A DNA stretch of 64,000 bases, from contig NZ_JAGIPH010000003.1 of the NCBI RefSeq assembly GCF_017877135.1, forward strand, positions 186,001 through 250,000, given 5' to 3'. This stretch comes from Neorhizobium galegae (GTDB lineage Bacteria; Pseudomonadota; Alphaproteobacteria; Rhizobiales; Rhizobiaceae). A program made the position numbers and the translations under genes. Positions within the stretch are counted from its first letter, which is position 1, and each line of letters opens with the position of its first letter. Positions 48,001 to 56,800 of the stretch are shown one piece after another. Below the pieces are notes generated by a model. The model was given only the letters and a program-made list of their open reading frames with translations. It was not told the DNA's origin and searched no databases.

Positions 48001-49371
48001 ATGGAAACAAGAGCCAATTACGCCATCGTCGGTTTTTTCACCCTGCTGGTCGTGGCTGCCGCCTTCGGTTTCGTCTACTGGATGGCACAGTATGGCCGCA
48101 GCGGGCCGACGGCCGAAGTGGCGATCCGCATTCCGGGCTCGGCAAACGGGCTTTCGGTGGGCTCGGCCGTGCGCTTCAACGGTATTCCGATCGGTTCCGT
48201 GCGCAGCCTGACGATCGATCCGGAAGACCCGCGCTACTCGATCGCCTTTACCGAAGTGCAAACATCCGCGCCGATCTACCCCTCGACCAAGGCCGTGCTG
48301 GAAGTGCAGGGCCTGACGGGTGCTGCCTATATCGAAATGTCGGGCGGGCGCACGGACGAGGAAAACCTTCTGAAGACGGCGGAAGAGACTGGCCGTCCGG
48401 CCGTCCTGATTGCCGACCAGTCGAGCGTGACCAATCTTCTCGCCACCGCTGACAAGATCCTGCAGCGCGCCGATGACGCGATCGGCCAGATCCAGGGCTT
48501 CGTGACCGATGCGCGCGGACCGCTCACCCGCACCATTGAGCATGCGGAAGCCTTTACCGGCGCGCTCAGCGCCAATTCCGACGCGATCGACGACTTCCTG
48601 CGCAGCCTGTCGACGCTCTCCGTTACCTTCAATCGCGTATCGGAGCGTGTCGATTCGACGCTTGAGGCGGTAGACGGCCTGGTGCGGGCGGTGGACGCGC
48701 AGAAGATCAACAACGTCATCACCAATGCCGAAAAGGTGACCGGCGACATCGCCCAGTCCACTGGCCAGATCGGCCCGATCATGGAGCAGGTGAAGGAAGC
48801 CGCCGGCGGCTTCAACCAGGCAAGCGTCGAAGCGCAATCGGTGCTGAGGCGCGCCGACGCGCTTCTCGCCGCCGTCGATTCCTCGCAGATCGGCGCTGCC
48901 GTCAACAATATCACCGCCGCCTCCGCCGATGCGCGCGGCGCGATCTCGTCGGCCCGCCAGGTGGTCGACAACGTCTCGGCGCGCCGCGACGAAATCAACA
49001 ATGCCATCCGGGACTTCACGGAAATGGCGCAGAAACTGAATCAGGCCTCCACCCGCGTCGACACCATTCTGGTGAAGGTCGATACCATGGTGAGCGGCGA
49101 CGATTCCAAGGGCCTGTTTGCGGAAGCTGAAAAGACGCTGCAATCGATCCGCGCCACCGCCGACAATCTCAACGCCCGCATCGGCCCGATTGCCGACAAT
49201 CTTACCCGCTTCTCCGGTACCGGCCTGCGCGACGTGCAGACGCTGGTGGGCGACACCCGCCGCGCCGTGGACAACCTCAACCAGACCATCACCAATTTCG
49301 ACCAGAATCCGCAGCGGCTGATTTTCGGGGGCGATACGGTGAAGGAATATGACGGCCGTACGCGGCGCTGA
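48001..49371 (+). CDS. mlaD: MlaD/MCE domain protein
   Basis: 456 residues. One N-terminal membrane anchor (YAIVGFFTLLVVAAAFGFVYWM). The MCE domain is at about 39-117 (VAIRIPGSANGLSVGSAVRFNGIPIGSV, then VLEVQGLTGAAYIEMSGG). A long helical, coiled-coil-like C-terminal part (~150-440) has repeated NITAASADARG/NVSARRDEINN-type segments. That length is typical of rhizobial and other long MCE proteins and would form a periplasmic tube or needle, unlike short E. coli MlaD. It binds lipid and carries it across the periplasm. Confidence 0.9.
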   Translation: METRANYAIVGFFTLLVVAAAFGFVYWMAQYGRSGPTAEVAIRIPGSANGLSVGSAVRFNGIPIGSVRSLTIDPEDPRYSIAFTEVQTSAPIYPSTKAVLEVQGLTGAAYIEMSGGRTDEENLLKTAEETGRPAVLIADQSSVTNLLATADKILQRADDAIGQIQGFVTDARGPLTRTIEHAEAFTGALSANSDAIDDFLRSLSTLSVTFNRVSERVDSTLEAVDGLVRAVDAQKINNVITNAEKVTGDIAQSTGQIGPIMEQVKEAAGGFNQASVEAQSVLRRADALLAAVDSSQIGAAVNNITAASADARGAISSARQVVDNVSARRDEINNAIRDFTEMAQKLNQASTRVDTILVKVDTMVSGDDSKGLFAEAEKTLQSIRATADNLNARIGPIADNLTRFSGTGLRDVQTLVGDTRRAVDNLNQTITNFDQNPQRLIFGGDTVKEYDGRTRR

Positions 49372-49390
49372 CGGGAGCGAGTAAAACCCA

Positions 49391-50002
49391 ATGATGGAAA
49401 CAACCATGTTCAAGCGCCCCGTGAAAGCCAGAGCCTTTCTCACCCTTCCTTTGATGGCGCTCCTTCTCGCAGGCTGCGGCAGCAAGGCGAACAATGACAC
49501 GTTCGACCTGTCGCTGACGCCGATGGCCGATGCGCCGACGGCCCGCAACAAGCAGATCCTCGTGCCCGAACCGACGGCGCTGAAGTCACTCGACAGTGAG
49601 CAGGTCGTGGTGCGCGTCTCGCCCTCGGAGATCCAGTATCTGGCGGATTCGCAGTGGGGTGACCGCCTGCCGCGCATGGTGCAGTCGAAGCTCGTGCAGG
49701 CGTTTGAAAACACCGGCAAGCTGGCCGGCGTTGGAAAGCCCGGCCAGGGACTGGCCATCGATTATCAGGTGGTAACCGATATCCGCGCCTTCGAGATCAA
49801 CTCCACCGGCCCGCGCACGGCCAATGTCGAGATTTCGGTAAAGATCCTCAACGACCGCAACGGCTCGGTGAAGGCCCAGAACGTCTTTCGCGCCAGCGTG
49901 CCGGTGTCGGGCGAGGGCAATACCCAGCTGATCGCCGGCATCAACCGAGCCTTTGCCAAGGTCGGCGCCGACATCGTCGACTGGACGCTGCGCTCGCTCT
50001 GA
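49391..50002 (+). CDS. ABC-type transport auxiliary lipoprotein (PqiC/YrbC-like)
   Basis: 203 residues. Lipoprotein signal with lipobox LLAGC, after FLTLPLMALL. The mature part is the ABC_trans_aux fold (VVRVSPSEIQYLADSQWGDRLPRMVQSKLVQAFENTGK). Such lipoproteins are the outer-membrane partners of MCE transporters. It takes the place of mlaC/mlaA here, as the last gene of the operon. Several Met codons are clustered at the start; the first ATG (49391) follows GGGAG, but the ATG at 49406 is also possible. Confidence 0.88.
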   Translation: MMETTMFKRPVKARAFLTLPLMALLLAGCGSKANNDTFDLSLTPMADAPTARNKQILVPEPTALKSLDSEQVVVRVSPSEIQYLADSQWGDRLPRMVQSKLVQAFENTGKLAGVGKPGQGLAIDYQVVTDIRAFEINSTGPRTANVEISVKILNDRNGSVKAQNVFRASVPVSGEGNTQLIAGINRAFAKVGADIVDWTLRSL

Positions 50003-50167
50003 CGCGCGCTTTCGAAAGGACTGTTTGGGCGGGCACGCGGGCATTGTCCGTGGCTCGCATAGGATCCTGTCGTCATCGCGGATCAGGACCGGATATCGGC
50101 GCTGTCTTGCTGATGTCATGACAGCTGCCTAGAGGACGCCATCTTCCTCTCGGCAAAGGTGGCTCAA

Positions 50168-50686
50168 ATGGCAATCAGGAACATCCTGATCGAAGGCGGT
50201 TCCGGGACCGGCAAGACCACGATTGCGACAGAACTGGAGCGCCGCGGCTATCACGCCATCCACGGCGATCGGGTGCTGGCCTATCAGGGCGATCCTCAAA
50301 CGGGCGAGAGGATTTCGGCTGCCGTGGCTCTCCGCCACCGGCACGATCCCGACTTCATCTCGAGGCACCACATCTGGGATGTGGCAAGGGTGGAGGCCCT
50401 GATCGCCGACCGGACCATCCCGATCACCTTCTTTTGCGGCGGCTCGCGCAACTTTTTCCGCTTCATCCACCGCTTCGACGCTGTCTTGGTGCTCGAGATC
50501 GATCTTCTGACGCTAGAGCGCCGTCTGGACAGCCGGCAGGATGAATGGGGTTCAAAGCCTGCGGAACGCGCCCTCATCCTGCGCCAGCACGCAAGCCGCG
50601 CCGACATCCCCTCCAATGCCACGCCAATCGATGCGACCCGTCCGATTGCGGATGTCGTTGACGATATTCTTCTGCGCTGCGGCTGA
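50168..50686 (+). CDS. P-loop nucleoside/nucleotide kinase-like protein
   Basis: 172 residues. Walker A EGGSGTGKTTIATEL near the start, HAIHGDRVLAYQGDP, and a C-terminal part with LERRLDSRQDEWGSKPAERAL. The size and pattern suit a small-molecule or nucleoside kinase of the AAA/DUF-type P-loop group; the substrate cannot be named. I chose the ATG at 50168, 8 bases after AAAGG; a GTG three codons earlier overlaps that site. It stands alone between the mla operon and the giant gpr-like gene on the other strand. Confidence 0.75.
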   Translation: MAIRNILIEGGSGTGKTTIATELERRGYHAIHGDRVLAYQGDPQTGERISAAVALRHRHDPDFISRHHIWDVARVEALIADRTIPITFFCGGSRNFFRFIHRFDAVLVLEIDLLTLERRLDSRQDEWGSKPAERALILRQHASRADIPSNATPIDATRPIADVVDDILLRCG

Positions 50687-50761
50687 AGAAGCACCACCGG
50701 GGTGATGCAGGGCGGCACGCTGCATCGGGGCGGAGGGGCGCCGCGTCATCCCATGTCAAAC

Positions 50762-50792
50762 AAAAAAGCCGCGGGACGCCTTATCCCGCGGC
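50762..50792 (-). terminator. Rho-independent terminator of the gpr-like gene
   Basis: Perfect 9-bp stem GCCGCGGGA (50768-50776) and TCCCGCGGC (50784-50792); on the minus strand it is followed by TTTTTTG. It starts 29 bases past the stop of the giant gene. Confidence 0.9.
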
Positions 50793-50820
50793 TTCCGATG
50801 TCCTGCCTGCCTGCCGCCGC

Positions 50821-53800
50821 TTAGCTGAAGCGGCCGGCGGCGTGGGCGAGCATGGTGTAGACCTTGCCCGTATCCGACGTCAGGTAGCTTTGGGTCACGC
50901 TGCGGTCGCGGTCGGTACGGGCAACGTCGGCGAGCAGCTTTTCGAAATCGGCGATGTAGCGATCGACGGCGGTGCGGAATTCCGGCTCGCGGTCGTACTT
51001 GCGCTTGATGTCGTCAAACGTCTGCTGGCCCTTCAGCGTGTAGAGGCGGCGGGTGAAGACGTCGCGTTCACCGCGCTGGTAGCGGCGCCACAGATCGACC
51101 GAGGCATCGTGATCGATGGCGCGGGCAATATCGACCGACAGCGAGTTCAGCGATTCTACCATGTGGCGCGGATTGCGGCTGTCGCCGGCGCGGGTCTGCG
51201 TTTCGGCCGGCCGTGCAGCCTGCTGACGGGCGGGGGCAGCCGCCTCCGTCTCGTCGCGCGAGGCACCGCGCAGGAGATCGCTGATCCATCCGCCACCTTC
51301 GCCGCGCTGGGCCGGTTCCGCCGCGCGGGGAGCAACGGCCGGGGCGCGTTCCGTCGGCAGCGCGCCACGAAGACCGCCGGCAAAGCTTTCGCCACGGGCA
51401 GCGGGTGCCGCCTGCGGGAGCGGCTGGCGGGCCGGCTGGGCGGCGGCGGGCAGCGGGGTTGCCGGTGCCCGCATCGTCTGCGGAGCCTGCGTCTGGGCGA
51501 CAGGTCGGGGAGCGGGCTGCGGCGCTGCCGTCCGTGGTGCCGTTGCCTCGGAAATTTCCAGCGTCTGCGCCGAGCGGCCGACGAGGGCGGAAATGTCCTG
51601 CAAGGCCTTGATCTGTTCGGCGACGGCCCGGCGCATGGCGGACGCGCTTTCCTTGGCCTCTTCCGGCAGGTCGAAGGCGCCGCGCTTCAGTTCCGAACGG
51701 GTATCGTCCAGTTCCTTGCGGATTTCGCTTGCCGAGCGACGGATCTCGTCGGTTGCGTCGGCAAAGCGGCCAATGGCTTCCTCGACCGACTTGCGCAAGG
51801 TATTGCGCAGGTGGTCGGCGGCCTGGTCGGATTTTCCGGCGGCTTCGGCCAGCATGCGCTCGACATCCGACAGCGAACCGGCAATGCCGCCGCGCATGCG
51901 CTCGGCCAGACCCCGGGCGCGCTGTTCGGCGTCGGCAATCGTGCCTTCGAGCGCGCGGCTGGCTTCCTGGCTGGCCCCTTTCAGGGCCGCCCGCATGCCG
52001 TCTGCCGTCTGCTCGGCACGGTCTTGCGTCTGCGAAAGCTGCTGGTCGATGTCGGCGAGCGACCCGGTCAGGTGTTCGCGCAGCAGGGTGCCCATTTCCA
52101 AAGAGCGTTCGCCGGCGCGCTGGAAGGCGCCATCGACGACACCCGACAGGTTGCGCATATTGGCTTCGATTTCCTCCGAGCGCTTGACGAGCCCGACCGA
52201 CAGCGCACGCAGCGCATCCTGGCGTTCAGCAAGCGTGCTGGCAAGGTTCGACTGAGCAGCGCCGAGGAGCGAGGACGCCTGATTGAGCACGGAGGTATAT
52301 TCGTCAAAGCGACCGACGATGCCGCCGACCTGCGACAGGGTTTCTCCGGAAATCTGGCTGAGGCGGTCGACATTGTTTTCGAGAAGCCGGCTGGAGCTCG
52401 ACACCATGTCGGCCGCCCGCGTGCTGGCATCGGTAAAGCGGGACGCAGTCTGCTCAAGACGCTGGTCGGCCTGGCCGAGCTTTTCGGCCGCCTGGGCAAC
52501 CGAGAGGCCGATGTCGCGCGCGGCATGCTCGACAAGGGTTGCAATGCCCGAATTGCTGTCTTCCAGGCGCGTGATCAGATCGTTGACGCTGGTGGCAAGG
52601 CTGTGTTCGCTGTTGCGGATCGTTCCGGCCGCCTGCTGCGTGCGCTCGGAAATGGCGGCCAGCGTTTCATTGGTGCGCGAGGAGATTGCCTCGACGAGCG
52701 AGCCGTTTTCCGTGCGCAGGCGCTGTGCATTCTGCTCTGCCGCTGCAATGAGACGTTCCGCGCTGTCGCTCGCCGCCGCGGCAAGACGTTCCGCGGCGGT
52801 GCGACCGGTTTCGGCATACTGTTCGACCACCGGACGGGCTTTCTCGTCGATGAGGCGCGACAGTTCCGCCGAGCGGGCCGAGAGCATGGAGTTCAGATCG
52901 CGGGAGCGGGTGTCGAGGCTCGAACGGATCGCTTCGCCGCGTGCTTCAAGCGCCTTGTCGACGGCTTCAAGCGCGGCATTGAGATCGCCGGTGGTTTCGC
53001 TCAGTGCAGCGCGCAGGCTGTCGCTGCGGGTGGCAACCGTCTGGTCGACGGACTTCAGCGTCTCCTCGATGCTGCCGGCGGTCTGCGCCAGCGAAGAGCG
53101 GATGGCAGAGCCACGGTCCTCGAGCGTGCGCTCGGCTTCGCCCAGCGCCTCGGTGATCCCGCCAATCTGACGCTGTACCACCGTTTCGGCTTCCGAAACC
53201 TTGTGCATGATCGAATTGCCGGCCTCGGAGAAGGCCTGGGCGACAGCTGCCGCCTGACCGGCCAGCCGGTTCTGCGTTTCGCTGACGCGGCCGGCAATCT
53301 CGTTGGAGCGCTCTTCCAGCGCACGGGCAAAGTCCTGGTGGCGCTGGTCCACGGTTTCGGCAAACTTCGCGCCGGCCGTGTTCAGGGTCTCGGCGGAGCG
53401 CATGGCTTCGCTGTCAAATTCCTGGGCGGCCGTGGTGACGGCATCGCGCAGCGAAGTGGCAAGCGCCGAAGCCTTGCCCTCGATGGTGCGGCTGACATTG
53501 TCGAGGCCCATGGTGATGGCGCGGTCCATGGTGGACAGACGCTCATCGACGCGGGCGGTGCCGGCCTCGAAGCTGCCGGAAATGCGGTCGGTTGCTTCCG
53601 CGCTCAGCCGTTCGAACGCAGTGGTACCCTGGGTGAGGGTGTCTGTGATGCGCGCGACGCTTTCGGTATTGACCCGTTCCAGCTCGGCGGTGCGTTCGGC
53701 GAGCGTCTGCGACAGGCTCATGCCGACGCCTTCCACCATGCCGGATACATTGCCGATCTGGTTGCGGATGCGGTCCTCGAGCCCGACGAAGGTATCCTCG

Positions 53801-56800
53801 ATACGGTGACCGGTCCGGTCGAGCGTCGCCGACACGCCACCGACGGTTTCCTCGACGCGGCTGGAGAACTGGTCGGCCGATGCGGTAATGTCGCGGGCAG
53901 CGTCGCCCAGCCGGTCGGCGATATTGCCGGCGGTGTCGCGCAGGCGTGTCTCCAGCTCGATGCCGGCGGTGTCGATGACGCCGCGCAGGGCGTCCTGCTG
54001 GTTTTCCAGCGACATTTCCAGCATGCCGGTGCTGGTCGCAATCGTGGTGCCAAGCGAGGTCGCCTGGTCGAGCAGGAGATCGCTCAACTGTGCCTGCGCA
54101 TCGGTGAGCGTGGCCGACAGCGTCTCGGTGCCACCGGCGAGCGTTGCGCGCATGCGCTCGTGGCCAGTGTCGACCGTATCGGACAGACGCTGGCTTCCGG
54201 TATCCATCAGGTCGGCGAAGCGCTGCTGGCCGGAACCGATCACCCCCTCGACGCGACCGATACCCTGGCCGAGCGTTTCCTCGAAGCGCTGCGTGCTGTC
54301 GGCAAGGCTTGTTCCGATACGCTCTGCCGCGCCACCGATGGTGCGGTCGATCGCATCATGCCCGATGACGATGGTGCGCGCGAGTTCGGCATGGCGGCTT
54401 TCCAGCGTCTGGTCGAGACGCTGCTGGTTCTCGCCATAGGTCGCGCGCAGCGTTTCGGTGCGGGTTGCAAAACTGTCGGCGATGCGCTGATCGGCCTGTT
54501 CAACCGTTGCCATGAGCGCTGCGGCCTTCTCGTCGACAAGGCTCGACAGCCGGTCTTCGCTGAGCGAGATCGTGGCGCTGAGCGCCATCGTGTGATCATC
54601 GAGCACTTCGCCCAGGCGGTTGCCGGCGCTGTTCACCATGTCGCCGAATTCGTTGACGCGACGGCCGAGATCGGCATCGATGCGCTGATGACCTTCGGAC
54701 AGCGTGCGCGACATCGTCTCCGACAGGTTGGAAAGGCGGTCCTCGCTGAGCGAGATCGTGGTGCTGAGCGCCATGGCCTGATCGTCGAGCATGTCGCCGA
54801 GGCGCGTGCCGGCACCGCTGACCATCTCGCCAAATTCGTTGACGCGGCGGCCAAGATCGCTGTCGATGCGCTGGTGCCCGTCGGACAGCGTCTGCGCCAT
54901 CGTGTCGATGCGGCTGTCGAGGAGACTGGACAGGCGCTCCGGTGCGCCGGCGACCGTCTGTTCGATGGCGTCGGCCTTTTCCACGATGACCGACTGGAAG
55001 CGCTCATGTCCGGCTTCGAGCGACTGGATCAGCGAGACCGACCGGTCCGTCAGCCGCTCTTCGAAACGGCCCTGGCTTTCGGCAAGGGCATTGGCGAGCT
55101 GGCTGCTGCGTTCGCTCAGAACCGCATCCATGCGCTCATGCGCCTGGCCGAGGCTGCCGGTGATTTCGGCGGTGCGCTCGCTCAGAGTGCCGGACATGGC
55201 GGCATGGCGGCCATCGAGACCTTCGATCAGGTCCTGGGCGTGGGTATCGAAGCTTTCGATAAAGATGCTGCTGCGAATTTCCAGATCGTCGTTGAAATCG
55301 CGGCTGCGCTGCTCGAACCCTTCGGTCAGCTGGCGGGTGCGCTCGTCCATCGTGTCGGTGAATTCGCGCGTCGTCTGCTCGATGGCGCCGGAGATCTGGC
55401 GGCTGCGCTGGTCAAGGCTCTCCGCAAGCGTCTGCGCGCGGGCACCCAGCGTTTCGTCGAGAGCGGTTGTGCGGGCGTCGAGATCGTCCACAAGGCCGCG
55501 GCTGCGCTGGTCGATGCTGTTGGTGAGAGAGCGGACGCGCACGCCAAGCGCTTCGTCAAGCGCCGTGCTGCGGGTATCGAGATCCTCGACAAGGCTGCGG
55601 CTGCGCTGATCGAGACTTTCGGTGAGGATGCGGGCACGGGTATCGAGGCTTTCGTCCAGCGTGCGGCTGCGGCTGTCCAGATCCTCGATCAGGATGCGGC
55701 TGCGGTTGTCGAGGCTTTCGTCGAGCACGCGGGCGCGGGCGTCAAAACCTTCGGTGAGCTGGCGGGTGCGCGCATCCATCGTGTCGGCAAGCGAGCGCGC
55801 CCGTTCGTCCAGATTGTCGGCGATCGTGCGGGCGTGCCCGCCGAGCGTCTCATCGAGCGTGCGGCTGCGGCTGTCGATGCTTTCTTCAAACCCGCGGGCA
55901 CGGGTGTCGAAGCCTTCGGTGAGCTCACGGGTGCGCGCATCCATGGTCTCGGCAAGCGCACGGGTGCGTTCATCAAGCGTATCGGAGATCACGCGGCTGC
56001 GGCCGTCGAGATCCTCGACAAGGCGGCTGCTGCGGCTGTCGAGGCCTTCGTTGAGGACGCGGTTGCGCTCTTCGAGCTCTGCCGTCAGGCGGCGGGTGCG
56101 GCTGTCCAGCACCTCGCCCAACTGGCTGGTGTTGGTTTCCAGCGTGTTTTCGAGAATTTCCTGGCTGGTGCCGAGGGTGGTTGCAAGCGTCAGCGAATGG
56201 TCGGTGAAGGCCGAGCCGATGCGTTCGATGCTGGTCGATAAAATGCCTTCCAGCGCATCGGAGCCGCCCGAAACCGTATCGCGGATGCTGGACAGGCTTT
56301 CGGTCAGCTTCGAACCGAGCGTGCCAGCGCGCTGGTCAAACGCCGTGGTGAATTCTTCCAGACCCGTATCGAAGGTCGCGCTGAGCTGGCCGATGGTGCC
56401 CTGCAGGCGTTCTTCGAAGAGGCCGGTGCGCAGCTCGAAATCCATGACGGTGTCATCGGCGGCGTTCTGCAGCGTCTGGCGGAAGCTCGCGCCCTTGTCG
56501 TCCAGCGAGCGGTTGAGCGTGCTGAGCACAGTGCCAAGCGAGCTGGTGATGGTGCGCTCGCCATCGGTCAACGTCTCGTTGATTTCGCGGGTGCGCGCCA
56601 GAAGCGTCTCGTTGAGAAGGCGGGTGCGCTCGTTGAGCGCGGCATTCAGCTTGTCGGTGCTGGCGTCGAGCGTCGAGGCGCGGGTTTCGAACTGGCCGAG
56701 GATCTCGTTGCCGCGCTGAGAGAGCGTCGAGCCGAGCTGCTCCAGGCGCGTGTCGAATTCGATGGCAAGCGAGGAGCCGGACGCGGTGAGGGCCTCGATC

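Noticed and set aside
50842..56241. A 1,799-codon open frame on the plus strand, antisense to the gpr-like gene
   Set aside because: It lies entirely inside the real minus-strand gene and follows from its repeat structure and GC-rich codon bias. Its translation is low-complexity, with no domain and no ribosome-binding site.
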